Positions 32,276-40,774 of a stretch of 56,168 nucleotides of DNA are shown piece after piece; within the stretch, counting starts at the first letter, position 1; the number at the start of each line of letters is the position of its first letter. The position numbers and the translations under genes are program-made. The notes under the pieces are model-generated. The model worked only from the letters and a program-made list of their open reading frames with translations, made no database searches and was not told the origin of the DNA. The stretch comes from DASYRM01 sp035646375 (GTDB taxonomy: Bacteria; Acidobacteriota; Vicinamibacteria; Vicinamibacterales; UBA2999). Location of the stretch: contig DASRPM010000187.1 in NCBI GenBank assembly GCA_035646375.1, positions 1 through 56,168 of the forward strand. Direction: 5' to 3'.

Positions 32276-33358
32276 ATGCCCACAGTGCTCGCCCTACTCG
32301 CCCTGCTGTCCCCACCCGCCTTACCCGCCTCAGTCTTCGCGGAGCATCCGGCCCTGGCGGCCGGCGTCGAGCCGTTCCATCGCTACATCTCGAGCGAATC
32401 GTCGCTGCCGGCGCGCGACCGCGAGCTGCTGATCCTGCGCCTCGCCGCGCTCAGCCGATCGGCGCACGTCTGGCACGAGCACGTGCCCGTGGGGCTCGAG
32501 GCCGGCCTGCGCCGCGAGGAGATTGCGCGCGTGGGATCGGGACCCGAGGCGAAGGGCTGGAGCGCGTTCGACGCGGCGCTCGTGCGCGCGGCCGGCGAGC
32601 TCCACGCGCAGTCGTTCGTGAGCGATGCGACGTGGAACGCGCTCGCGGCGCGCTACACGCGCCACCAGCTGATGGACGTCGTCTTCACCGTGGCGCACTA
32701 CTCGATGTGGGCGATGACGGTGAACACGCTCGGCCTGCCGGCGGCAACGAGCCCCGTGCCCTTGCCCGCAGCCGCGCCACGCCTGGGCATTCGCGATCAT
32801 CAGCCGCTCGCCGCGCCGCGCGTACCGCCCCTCGATCCGCCCGACTGGACGCCGGCCGTGCGCACGATGCTCGACCCGTCCGGCAGCGGGCGGCCGGTCG
32901 CCAACGTCTATCGCACCTACGCGCAGCACCCGGCGCTCTACGCGCCGCGGCAGATCCTGTCCGAGTACATCCGCACCGGCTCGACGCTCCCGCCGCGCAT
33001 CCGCGAGATGCTGATCCTGCGCATCGGCTATCTGTGCCGGTCGGCGTACGAGTGGGCGGCGCACGCGCGCGCCGGGCGCGGCGCGGGCCTCACCGCCGAC
33101 GACATCGCGCGGATCGCGAAAGGACCCGCCGCGGGCTGGAACGCCGACGACGCGGCGGTGCTGCAGGCGGTGGACGACCTGTTCAACGACGACCGCGTGG
33201 CGCCGGCCACCTGGGCCCGGCTCGCCACACGGTTCGATCGGCGGCAGCTGCTCGACGTGCTGATCGCGGCCGGCGGCTACCGCATGGTGTCGATGAGCCT
33301 CAACACCTTCGGCGTGGCGCCCGAGCCGAACAGCGAGCCGCTGCCCGGCCGCCGGTAG
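32276..33358 (+). CDS. Tandem carboxymuconolactone-decarboxylase/AhpD-like protein
   Basis: 360 aa made of two related halves of about 150 residues: RDRELLILRLAALSRSAHVW with HEHVPVGLEAGL in the first, and RIREMLILRIGYLCRSAYEW with AAHARAGRGAGL in the second. Each has the CMD helix pair. The CxxC of AhpD peroxidases is missing, so it is closer to the decarboxylase/unknown branch. The first 20 residues (PTVLALLALLSPPALPA) look like a short signal peptide but are largely read from a 9-bp repeat array. Co-translation with the dehydrogenase suggests a shared pathway. Confidence 0.85.
   Translation: MPTVLALLALLSPPALPASVFAEHPALAAGVEPFHRYISSESSLPARDRELLILRLAALSRSAHVWHEHVPVGLEAGLRREEIARVGSGPEAKGWSAFDAALVRAAGELHAQSFVSDATWNALAARYTRHQLMDVVFTVAHYSMWAMTVNTLGLPAATSPVPLPAAAPRLGIRDHQPLAAPRVPPLDPPDWTPAVRTMLDPSGSGRPVANVYRTYAQHPALYAPRQILSEYIRTGSTLPPRIREMLILRIGYLCRSAYEWAAHARAGRGAGLTADDIARIAKGPAAGWNADDAAVLQAVDDLFNDDRVAPATWARLATRFDRRQLLDVLIAAGGYRMVSMSLNTFGVAPEPNSEPLPGRR
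32293..32331. repeat. 9-bp tandem array N5 inside the start of a gene
   Basis: Plus-strand units are CCTACTCGC, CCTGCTGTC, CCCACCCGC, CTTACCCGC, then CTC. It is read in frame as LLALLSPPALPAS at the N-terminus of the CMD protein, the only array with its C-rich strand as the coding strand. Confidence 0.8.
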
Positions 33359-33361
33359 CTC

Positions 33362-33832
33362 TTACCAGCAGAATACGAAGTTCGAGATTTCAGCATCGAC
33401 CACTTCCGGCTCCAGCACGGCGGCCGCCCCGCGACGCTTCAGCGACGCGCGGATCGCGAACGCCTTGCACTCGTTCTCGATGACGTGCGCGGCCTTGAGG
33501 AACGCATCGCGATTGATCACGAGCGTCCCGGGCTTGGTGCGGTGGAACCCGGCGATGGATGCGGCCAGCCGGCCATGGCACTTCATCGCGGGCCCGAGCA
33601 CCCGCCGGTGATTCATCTTGGCGGTGGCCGGATTGCTCAGTACGCGCTGCAGCGATAGCCGGTAGCGCCGGCGGAAGGTCCCGATTGCTTCCTCACTCAG
33701 ACGTGCACCTTTCTCCACCGACCGGCACGCGGCCTCCAAGTCCTTCGTCAGATCGTCCAGCAGCTTGAGCGCGGCCTGCTTCACCGCGGGGGAAACGTCG
33801 TACGCGTCCTGATCACTCGCCTTCTTGCTCAC
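33362..33832 (-). CDS. Hypothetical protein, 156 aa
   Basis: GTG 33832 with AGGAGG 7 bases upstream, an excellent site. The sequence is helical and basic (SPAVKQAALKLLDDLTKDLE, EEAIGTFRRRYRLSLQRVL, AFLKAAHVIENECKAFAIRA) and ends EISNFVFCW. I recognise no family. The ribosome site lies in a 7-bp-stem inverted repeat, which could control translation. It converges on the CMD gene, whose stop is 3 bases away. Confidence 0.75.
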   Translation of the reverse strand: MSKKASDQDAYDVSPAVKQAALKLLDDLTKDLEAACRSVEKGARLSEEAIGTFRRRYRLSLQRVLSNPATAKMNHRRVLGPAMKCHGRLAASIAGFHRTKPGTLVINRDAFLKAAHVIENECKAFAIRASLKRRGAAAVLEPEVVDAEISNFVFCW

Positions 33833-33836
33833 GCCT

Positions 33837-33855
33837 ATACCTCCTGCTGAGGTAT
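33837..33855 (-). promoter_or_regulatory. Inverted repeat covering the ribosome site of the 156-aa gene
   Basis: Arms ATACCTC (33837-33843) and GAGGTAT (33849-33855) with a 5-base loop. On the minus strand AGGAGG (33845-33840) lies in the loop and 3' arm. A folded leader would hide the site; as DNA it could equally be an operator. Confidence 0.5.
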
Positions 33856-33903
33856 TAAACGTTACGTAAGGCTGGAACGTTCGAAGTGCGCAGGAGCCCG
33901 GCG

Positions 33904-36546
33904 TCAGAGATCGGCCAGGAGCCGTTCGAAGGCGGCGCCGGTGGCCGGGCGCTCGGCCGGGTCGAGCGAGAGCATGGCCAATACGAGCCGCTCATGGACC
34001 GGGGAGTGCTCCGAGCGGAGGCGGAGTGTCGCGGCCGCCAGGCCAGCGGCCACGTCGTCCGCGGTGCGTGCGTGCGGGAACGGATGCACGCCGATCCACG
34101 CTTCGCAAAGGACGACGCCGAGCGCCCACAGATCCAGGCCGGGTCCGGGCGCGGCGCCATCGCGCACCTCCGGGGCAAGATAGGCCCAGGTGCCGCCGAG
34201 CGGCGCCCGCGGCGGGCCACCCCCGTGCTCGTGCGGGGCCTGGTCGATCGAGAGAGCGCGCGCCAGGCCGAAGTCGAGCAGTTTCGGTGCGCCGCCGGAC
34301 GCGAAGCCGATGTTGCTCGGCTTGATGTCGCCGTGATAGAGCCCGCGTTCGTGCACGCGTGCGAGCGATCGCGCGATCTGGCGCACCAGACCGACGACGT
34401 CGGAGGCTGGGAGCCGGCCGCGGCATAGACGCGCCGCCAACGTACCGCCGGCCAGATACTCCATGACGAGCAGCGGCGTCCCGCGCCACTGCTCCAGTCC
34501 GTACACGACGGCCACGTCCTCGTGCGACAGGCTGGCCATCGTGCGCGCTTCGGTCATCAGCCGCTCGGCGGCGCCGTCCGACAGCTTCGGCAGCGTCTTG
34601 AGCGCGACGTCGCGCGTCAGCGGCACGTCCGACGCGCGATACACGACGCCCATACCGCCTGTCCCCAGCCACTCGAGCAGCTCGAAGCGCGAGAGCACCT
34701 GTTTGGGCAGCGCCGCGGGTTGCCAGGCACCGCCGCACGCGCACGCGGGAGTGGCAGTGTGCCGGCCTTCGATCTGCCCGCATCGCTGGCACTGCAGGGC
34801 CGTTTCCTCGACCACCGCGTCGTCTGCCACGTGCCCGTCGCGGCGGCCTTCGGTGGCGATCGCGTCGCACGCGAGGCTCGCAGCCGCCGCGGCCACGCGC
34901 ACGAACCGGATGTCGTCGTCGGAGAAACCGAGCGCGTTGCGCCGGGTGCTGAGCGTCACGAGCCCCAGCAGGCCGCCGCCCTCTCGCCTCGGCAGGAGTG
35001 GAACGAGCAGCTCGATCTGCTGCCGGTCGATCCACTCGCGGTCGCTGTGCAGCAGCAGCGAATAGTACGACCGCCGATGCGCGGGCGACACGATCGCGGG
35101 CTCGCGCGCGCCCTCCAGCAGCGGAGGGATGGCAGACTCGATCGGCAGCGGCGGCCCGCCGCCTTCGGCCGGCACGATGGCTCCCGCGATGAAGAGGTAC
35201 GGCACCGCCGGCGCCTGCATGGCCCGCTCGATGGCATCGGCAAGCGTCGTGGCCACCTCGAGCGGCGTCCGCGCCTGCTTCATCCGCTCAGTCATCGCCG
35301 CGAGCGCCGCCGCGGGCGCTTCGACGCCCGGCAGCGCCCACTGGTCGAGCGCGCGAATCAACGTGCCTCGAAAGGCCAGCACAATCGCTCCCACGCCGGC
35401 GAACCAGAGCAGGACCGGCGCTGGCTCGGTCGCGAGCGCCCCACCCAGCGTCAGGCCCGCGTGGCGATACAGATGGCCCAACAGCAGGGCCAGCGGCACG
35501 AGGGCGCCCCACATCAGCAGCCACCGCGCCAGCACGTAGCGGAGGCCCCGCTGAACGACCAGCCTGACGTTCAAAACGTCGGGCGCGGCCACCGCGTACG
35601 CGGTAGCGATCGGAAATAGGAACATCGGCGGGTAGACCACCCAGGCGAATCGCGCGAATCCCTGGGGCGACTGCAGCGACTGCCAGAGCGCCGGTATCAG
35701 TGCCGAGGCCACGAGCACCGTCATCATCGGGCCCAATGAGATGACGATAGCGTAGAGGAACAAGCGGACGCGCACGCGCTCCACACCCTCGGCCAGCCGG
35801 CTGCGCCAGGCAATCACCAGCAGCGCGGCGAGCGCGCTGCCAAAAACCAGCAGCACGAAGAAGAGAGCCGCGGGCCCGCCTGATTGACGCTGCGGCGCCA
35901 GCGCCACCGCACGGCTCGACGACGGCAGCAGCAGCGGCAGAGCACTCGCAGCGAAGAATACGGAGCCGATCACGCTCGCGGCGCGCACACCCCAGGCGCA
36001 TAGCGTGTCCACAGATCCGAACCGTGTGATGCTGGGAAAATCGCGCGCGAACTGCCACACGGCGAGCGCAAAAAACGCATCGGGCCGCAGCGTCACGAGC
36101 GCTGCCGGCAGCCAGGCGCCCGGAAAGCCCGCGACGAGCTCCAGGATGCCGCGTGACGCAAAGGCCCCGGCCGTGGTCCAGAAGCAGGCCGCCAGGGCGC
36201 GCGCGCGACGATCGCGGCCGGCGACGTCGAGAAACGCCGCGGCGCCGGCAAACGTCGCCAGAATCGCCACGATGACGGCATCGCGCCTCTCGAAGAACCG
36301 CGCGAAGCCTGCCAGCCCCACGACGCAGTAGGCGGCGGAGAGCAGACGCGCTGCCTCGAGCAGCAGCGGCAGGCGGCGACTGGGGCGCGCCCGCGCCGGT
36401 ATCGGCGCGCTGATGTGGGAGAGGGACTCGAGACCTTCGACGACGCTGCGGGAGTCGGGCGAGGTCAGCCGCGCGTGAGCGGCTTTCCAGTCGATGTCGT
36501 CGCCGTCGGCGAGCGCGGCGGCTAAATCATCGAGGTCCTCGGCCAC
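33904..36546 (-). CDS. Membrane-anchored GAF/zinc-ribbon serine-threonine protein kinase
   Basis: 880 aa, overlapping the sigma-factor gene by 20 bases. Order: a short cytoplasmic start, about 8-10 membrane helices (residues 58-390), a GAF-like domain (about 410-560, with LLVPLLPRREGGGLLGLVTL), a zinc-ribbon-like segment (CQRCGQ ... CACGG), and a C-terminal kinase (about 628-880). Kinase motifs: LGTGGMGVVYRA, VALKTL (ATP lysine), HGDIKPSNIGF (HGD in place of HRD), DFGLA, APE, and GLDLWALGVVLCE. Most bacterial kinases of this type have the kinase first, so this is a reversed layout. It probably senses a signal in or at the membrane and phosphorylates cytosolic targets. The sigma factor encoded just upstream is a natural candidate partner (inference). 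Confidence 0.88.
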   Translation of the reverse strand: MAEDLDDLAAALADGDDIDWKAAHARLTSPDSRSVVEGLESLSHISAPIPARARPSRRLPLLLEAARLLSAAYCVVGLAGFARFFERRDAVIVAILATFAGAAAFLDVAGRDRRARALAACFWTTAGAFASRGILELVAGFPGAWLPAALVTLRPDAFFALAVWQFARDFPSITRFGSVDTLCAWGVRAASVIGSVFFAASALPLLLPSSSRAVALAPQRQSGGPAALFFVLLVFGSALAALLVIAWRSRLAEGVERVRVRLFLYAIVISLGPMMTVLVASALIPALWQSLQSPQGFARFAWVVYPPMFLFPIATAYAVAAPDVLNVRLVVQRGLRYVLARWLLMWGALVPLALLLGHLYRHAGLTLGGALATEPAPVLLWFAGVGAIVLAFRGTLIRALDQWALPGVEAPAAALAAMTERMKQARTPLEVATTLADAIERAMQAPAVPYLFIAGAIVPAEGGGPPLPIESAIPPLLEGAREPAIVSPAHRRSYYSLLLHSDREWIDRQQIELLVPLLPRREGGGLLGLVTLSTRRNALGFSDDDIRFVRVAAAAASLACDAIATEGRRDGHVADDAVVEETALQCQRCGQIEGRHTATPACACGGAWQPAALPKQVLSRFELLEWLGTGGMGVVYRASDVPLTRDVALKTLPKLSDGAAERLMTEARTMASLSHEDVAVVYGLEQWRGTPLLVMEYLAGGTLAARLCRGRLPASDVVGLVRQIARSLARVHERGLYHGDIKPSNIGFASGGAPKLLDFGLARALSIDQAPHEHGGGPPRAPLGGTWAYLAPEVRDGAAPGPGLDLWALGVVLCEAWIGVHPFPHARTADDVAAGLAAATLRLRSEHSPVHERLVLAMLSLDPAERPATGAAFERLLADL

Positions 36547-37120
36547 GAGGCATCCTCTCCGCCAGCTTCTTCACCGCGCGTCGCACGGCCTGGCGCGCAG
36601 CCTCGGGAGTGGCCCGACCCGAGATGAGGGCCAGCTGGTCGTAATTGAAGCCCAGCTCGATGCGGCCGACGACGAGCATCCGGTCTTCGTCGCCGAGCGT
36701 GGCCAGTGCCGCCTTATAGTGGCGTGCCCGCTCGCCGTCCACTGCCGATTCGAACGGCGTCGGCTGCTCGCCCGGGAGGTTGAACAGGCGCTCCTCGAGC
36801 TCGCCCGTCGGCCGCCGCACCACCTTGCGCATCTCGTCGTGGATGCGGTTCGTGACGCTGCGTCGGAGATAGCCGCGCAACGCGCCCTTGCCGCGGTCCT
36901 CGAAGCTGTCGATGCGGCGGAAGGTCCGCAGCAGCACGTCCTGCACGACGTCGGTCGTATCGGCCATGCCTCGCGCCCAGCGCGGCAGCCGGCCCCGCGC
37001 CCACTGGCGCAGCTCGGGCCCGTGCCGCCGGAAGAGCAGACTCATCGCCCGAGTGTCGCCGGCCTTGGCCTTCGCCAGGAGCTCCGCGGACGGTACGGCG
37101 GATGTCGATTCGTTCGGCAC
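36527..37120 (-). CDS. ECF-type RNA polymerase sigma factor
   Basis: 197 aa from GTG 37120 with AAGGGA upstream. Region 2 is visible in SLLFRRHGPELRQWARGR and TTDVVQDVLLRTFRRIDSFE (core binding and -10 recognition). Region 4 is LVVGRIELGFNYDQLALIS with ATPEAARQAVRRAVKKLAERM (helix-turn-helix). No anti-sigma gene is adjacent; instead a membrane kinase gene overlaps it, an arrangement known for kinase-linked sigma groups. It directs transcription of an unknown regulon. Confidence 0.9.
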   Translation of the reverse strand: MPNESTSAVPSAELLAKAKAGDTRAMSLLFRRHGPELRQWARGRLPRWARGMADTTDVVQDVLLRTFRRIDSFEDRGKGALRGYLRRSVTNRIHDEMRKVVRRPTGELEERLFNLPGEQPTPFESAVDGERARHYKAALATLGDEDRMLVVGRIELGFNYDQLALISGRATPEAARQAVRRAVKKLAERMPRGRGPR

Positions 37121-37302
37121 TGGATCCCTTACCGGAAATGCGGCTCACGCACGAGCTAGCGGAAATGGTGGCGCATCCAGCGGCCACCGGCAAGCTCCTT
37201 GTACACGAATTTTGTAATTTGCGTGCGCGACGGCCGCGTAAACGAGCGCGGGGTATGACGCAGGGGGCGGCACGGCCCCCTGCCCCTGCTGGAGCGGTAG
37301 TG

Positions 37303-37710
37303 CTACTGCGGTGTAGCGGCCGGCGCGGCCCCGCCACCGCCGGTCGCGAACACGCGCTTGCCGTCGGCCGTGGTCATGTTGGCCACTCCGATATTCATCG
37401 AGGTGGCAATCTTGGCGCGCAGCCCGGTCACCGTGACGGTGTCGCCCGGCTTCAGCGTGTCCTTGCGCCAGCCGGCGCGGTAGAGCGCGTTCGGCGGTCC
37501 CCCTTCGACGCGGTACTCGATCACCTTGCCGTCGGCTTCCTTCACCTCGACGTGGGTGTAGATGTGCGGGTTGGTCCACTCGATCTTGGTGACCTTGCCG
37601 GTGAAGGTCACCGACCGGTTCTGGTCGAACTCGGCGGAAATCGAATGATGCGCCCACGCGGATGCGGTGAGCGCCAGCGCCACGAGACCCGTTATCGCAA
37701 TGCCCTTCAT
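37303..37710 (-). CDS. DUF6152 exported protein
   Basis: 135 aa. The signal peptide MKGIAITGLVALALTASAWA is followed at once by HHSISAEFD, then VTFTGKVTKIEWTNPHIYTH, the DUF6152 signature. The family is a small beta-barrel secreted by Acidobacteriota and Proteobacteria; its function is unknown, and the exposed HH at the mature N-terminus suggests metal binding. ATG 37710 has GGAGGAAGG upstream. It is the last gene of the long oxidative run. Confidence 0.87.
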   Translation of the reverse strand: MKGIAITGLVALALTASAWAHHSISAEFDQNRSVTFTGKVTKIEWTNPHIYTHVEVKEADGKVIEYRVEGGPPNALYRAGWRKDTLKPGDTVTVTGLRAKIATSMNIGVANMTTADGKRVFATGGGGAAPAATPQ

Positions 37711-37727
37711 GCCTTCCTCCTACCGTA

Positions 37728-38612
37728 CTAATTCTCGTCCGGATCCGGCTTCCAGAGCTTGATGGCGCCGTCCACGATGTTCTGCAGGTTGTTTTCCTCG
37801 CACGAGTACTCCATGAGCACGTCGTGGGCCGGCTTCAGCCGCCACGTGCGGACGTTCATCCAGTCCTGCGTGTAGGCCTTCGGGTCGTGGATCGTCATCG
37901 TGTGTTCCATCGTGTTCGAGTCGATCCGGCGGAACGTGTTGGTGAGCTTCAGCTCCTTGCTGTGGGGATGACCGCTCGTGTCGAGCTTCGTGTAGCCGTT
38001 GAAGCCCGTGCTTTCCATCACCAGCGTGTCGCCGTCCCACCGCCCGATCGAGAGGCCGTTCCACGTTTCCGGGAGATCGGCCGGCCACTTGAAGGTGGCG
38101 GTCGTCGGCACCCAGTGGTGCCACGTGTTCTGCTCGAACAGGAACGCGATCGCATCGGGGTGGTGGAGGATCTGCGTGCCGTGCGGCGCGTTCATGTTGC
38201 GCATGGTGCCGAACGGCAGGCAGTTGCCGGCGTAGTCGCCCTTCCCCACCGGGTCGTAGGTCTTCCACTGCTTGAGGCCCCACTCGGTGTACGGCAGGTC
38301 ATACGAGCGCGGCTGGTTCCCCGACGCCGGCGCGATCGCGTCGGGCAGCGCTTCACCCTGCCGCGCGAACTTCAGCGGCTGGCGCGTCTTCGGATCGACG
38401 GCGCGCAGCGCCATGTTGGGGGTGTAGGGGTTGGCCCAGTGACCGCTGAGATCCGGCTTGCCATTGGCGAGGCGCGGCACCGGTCCGGCCGGAGCCGCGG
38501 GCGCCGCCCCGGCGCCCTGGCCGCGCTGACCGGCCCACACCGCGACGGTCGTCACTGCCGCGACGCACAGAATCACGACCGCACGAGTGATGACGCTGCT
38601 CGAAGTCTTCAC
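37728..38612 (-). CDS. Exported protein of the GKPDLSG acidobacterial family
   Basis: 294 aa from GTG 38612 behind GGGAGG. The signal peptide VILCVAAVTTVAVWAGQ precedes RLANGKPDLSGHWANPY, the same family hallmark as the gene at 27473. Other blocks: NCLPFGTMRNMNAPHGTQIL, LSIGRWDGDTLVMESTGFNG and YSCEENNLQNI. The function is unknown. It sits 17 bases from the DUF6152 gene, a pairing often seen for this family (recalled, not checked). Confidence 0.83.
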   Translation of the reverse strand: MKTSSSVITRAVVILCVAAVTTVAVWAGQRGQGAGAAPAAPAGPVPRLANGKPDLSGHWANPYTPNMALRAVDPKTRQPLKFARQGEALPDAIAPASGNQPRSYDLPYTEWGLKQWKTYDPVGKGDYAGNCLPFGTMRNMNAPHGTQILHHPDAIAFLFEQNTWHHWVPTTATFKWPADLPETWNGLSIGRWDGDTLVMESTGFNGYTKLDTSGHPHSKELKLTNTFRRIDSNTMEHTMTIHDPKAYTQDWMNVRTWRLKPAHDVLMEYSCEENNLQNIVDGAIKLWKPDPDEN

Positions 38613-38621
38613 GGCCCGCCT

Positions 38622-38641
38622 CCCTAAAGTCCCCTAAAGTC
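38622..38641. repeat. 10-bp tandem duplication across the VOC gene stop codon
   Basis: ccctaaagtc occurs twice in a row (38622-38631, 38632-38641). The minus-strand TAG in the second unit is the stop of the VOC gene; the other lies just after it. Confidence 0.85.
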
Positions 38642-39536
38642 CGTCCAAACCTTCGGTCAACTCGATCGTCGTGCCCCACGGATCGGTGAGCTGCGCGCGC
38701 CCGATGCCGTCGCGCCCCTCCGAGTAGAGCTCGTCGAACACGACGCCCATGCCCTCGAGACGGCGGCAGAAGTCCCGCAACCGCACCACCTCGAAACCGA
38801 TATGGTCGAGCATACGCCCCTTGGTCGGCAGCGTGGGTCGCGGCGCCGCCGAGAAGTTGAGGTTGATGCCCGGCACGTCCGTGGCGTCGTATTGTGCCCG
38901 CTTTCCCGGGACGCCGCCAAACACCTTCGCGTACCAGGCTTTCGCCTCCGGGACAGCCGCCGCGCCGGGCAGATACAGGTGCACGTGGTGGAAGGCGATG
39001 GGCACGGCGAGCGGGCGGTTGTGACGCTCGGCCGCCGCGTCGCGGGCGCCGCCGTCGGCCGCGAACGTCAGGTTGGTGGCCGCGTTCTCGAACAGCTCGA
39101 TCCGCTCGTTCTCGGGCGACATCACCGACGACACGCCCGGGAACTGCGCCAGGCGCGCGGGCGTCAGCCCCGCCGCTTCCGCCGGCGCCAGCGTCGGAAC
39201 GCGGAACGCGACGTGATTCACCACCGAGCCCTCGGTGCCGCCCGTCGTCTCGCCGGGGTCGAGCACCACCAGCACGTCCTGGAAGCGCAGGATCTCGCGG
39301 CCGGGCGCGGCAAACCGTTTGGAGGCGGCGACCGGCTGGCCGCCGAGCGCCACCCAGAAGCGCCGGTTGGCGGCCACGTCGCGCACGCGGTAATGCAGAT
39401 GGCCCATCGAGACGCCGGCCGCGTTCGGCGCGGCGAGCGAGGAGCGCGCGTTTTGTGCCTGCCCGAAGACCGGCGCGCCGCACACCGCGGCCACCAGGAC
39501 GAGCGCCGCCGATCGCAACACGGCGCGAGCGCTCAC
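38634..39536 (-). CDS. Exported glyoxalase/VOC-fold protein, two modules
   Basis: 300 aa from GTG 39536, which overlaps the stop of the sGDH gene (GTGA). It has a signal peptide (SAALVLVAAVCGAPVFG). The first VOC module is GHLHYRVRDVAANRRFWVALG to PENERIELFENA; the second is FHHVHLYLPGAAAVPEAKAWY to DPWGTTIELTEG. Metal-type residues (H in GHLHYRV, E in RIELFE, H in HHVHLY, E in TIELTE) are present in each. Family members are dioxygenases, lyases or resistance proteins. The export signal and company of PQQ enzymes suggest periplasmic action on an aromatic or carbonyl compound (inference). Confidence 0.85.
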   Translation of the reverse strand: MSARAVLRSAALVLVAAVCGAPVFGQAQNARSSLAAPNAAGVSMGHLHYRVRDVAANRRFWVALGGQPVAASKRFAAPGREILRFQDVLVVLDPGETTGGTEGSVVNHVAFRVPTLAPAEAAGLTPARLAQFPGVSSVMSPENERIELFENAATNLTFAADGGARDAAAERHNRPLAVPIAFHHVHLYLPGAAAVPEAKAWYAKVFGGVPGKRAQYDATDVPGINLNFSAAPRPTLPTKGRMLDHIGFEVVRLRDFCRRLEGMGVVFDELYSEGRDGIGRAQLTDPWGTTIELTEGLDGL

Positions 39537-40774
39537 GAGGCGGGCTCGATCTTCAGCAGCGTGCCGTTCGGCTCGTCGGTGAGCACGTAGAGCAGACCGT
39601 CGGGGCCCTGGCGGACGTCGCGGATCCGCTGCTTCAGCTCCGCGATGATCGGCTCGCGCTGAATGGGGCGGCTCTTGTTGAAGGTGATGCGCACCAGATG
39701 GCCGGTGGCGCGCGTGCGCCCCGCGAACATCGAGCCGACGAACACGTTGCCTTTCCACTGGGGAAAGCGGTCGCCGGTATAGAAGGTGATGCCCGAGATC
39801 GCGATCGACGGCACCCAGTACATGAACGGCGCCTCGAGATCGGGGCGCGTGGTCAGGTCGCTGATCTTCGTGCCGTCGTAGTCGGTGCCGTAGGTCACGA
39901 GCGGCCAGCCGTAGTTGGCGCCCGGCTTGAGGATGTTGAGCTCGTCACCGCCGAGCGGGCCGTGCTCGTTCTCCCACAGCTCGCCGGTGTCGGGATGGAT
40001 CGCCAGCCCCTGCGGGCTGCGGTGGCCGGTGGTGTAGATCTCCGGCAGATAGGGCGGCTTGAACGGGTTGTCGGGCGGCACGGTGCCGTCGTCACGCAGG
40101 CGCAGCACTTTACCGGCGTGCTCCTCGGGCTTCTGCGCGCGATCCTGCTCCTGCCGCTCGCCGACGGTGAGATAGAGGAACCCGGCGCGATCGAAGGCGA
40201 TGCGGCCGCCGTAGTTCGTGTTCGACACGCTCCACGTGTTGGCCACGAAGATGTCCTTGAGGCCGGTGAGCGCCTTGCCGTCGAATGTGGCGCGCGCGAG
40301 CGCCGTGGTGGATCGCTTGTCCTCGGCACGGCCCTTCGAATAGGTGAGGTAGACGACGCGGTTCTCGGCGAAGCGCGGGTGCAGCGCGATTTCGAGCAGG
40401 CCCGCGAGGGCCGCCACGTGCGGCGTGGGCGTGCCGGCAATCGGCGCCGGGTCGAGCACGCCGCCGCGCACGATGCGCAGCCGTCCGGGCCGCTCCGTCA
40501 CGAGGATGTCGCCGTTCGGGAGAAACGCCAGGCTCCACGGGTTCACGAGCCCGGGGGCCACCGCCGACACGCGGATCTTCTGCACCGCCGTGTCGAACAC
40601 CGCCGGCAAGGCCGGCATCGCCGGCGAGTTGCGCAGGTTCGGCGGCGTCACCGGCCCCGGCTGTTGCGCGACAACGATCGCGGACGCCGCAACGAGCACG
40701 AACGCAACGCCAAAAAGAAGTGGTCTACCCACCCGACCTACCTGACCTACCTGACCCACCTGACCACTCCTCAC
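39533..40774 (-). CDS. PQQ-dependent sugar dehydrogenase (soluble GDH/Asd type)
   Basis: 413 aa. GTG 40774 overlaps the previous stop (GTGA), supporting this start. The first 17 residues (GQVGQVGQVGRVGR) are read from a 9-bp array and lead into a signal peptide (LLFGVAFVLVAASAIVVA). The catalytic six-blade propeller shows LVNPWSLAFLPNGDILVTER, GLLEIALHPRFA, NYGGRIAFDRAGFLYLTVG, GHRSPQGLAIHP and ENEHGPLGGDELNILKPGANYGW in successive blocks, which carry the catalytic His and Ca/PQQ ligands. It oxidises aldose sugars in the periplasm. Confidence 0.9.
   Translation of the reverse strand: MRSGQVGQVGQVGRVGRPLLFGVAFVLVAASAIVVAQQPGPVTPPNLRNSPAMPALPAVFDTAVQKIRVSAVAPGLVNPWSLAFLPNGDILVTERPGRLRIVRGGVLDPAPIAGTPTPHVAALAGLLEIALHPRFAENRVVYLTYSKGRAEDKRSTTALARATFDGKALTGLKDIFVANTWSVSNTNYGGRIAFDRAGFLYLTVGERQEQDRAQKPEEHAGKVLRLRDDGTVPPDNPFKPPYLPEIYTTGHRSPQGLAIHPDTGELWENEHGPLGGDELNILKPGANYGWPLVTYGTDYDGTKISDLTTRPDLEAPFMYWVPSIAISGITFYTGDRFPQWKGNVFVGSMFAGRTRATGHLVRITFNKSRPIQREPIIAELKQRIRDVRQGPDGLLYVLTDEPNGTLLKIEPAS
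40728..40763. repeat. 9-bp tandem array N6 (CCTACCTGA type), translated
   Basis: Four exact-length plus-strand units: CCCACCCGA, CCTACCTGA, CCTACCTGA, CCCACCTGA. On the minus strand they encode GQVGQVGQVGRVG at the N-terminus of the sugar dehydrogenase. Confidence 0.92.
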
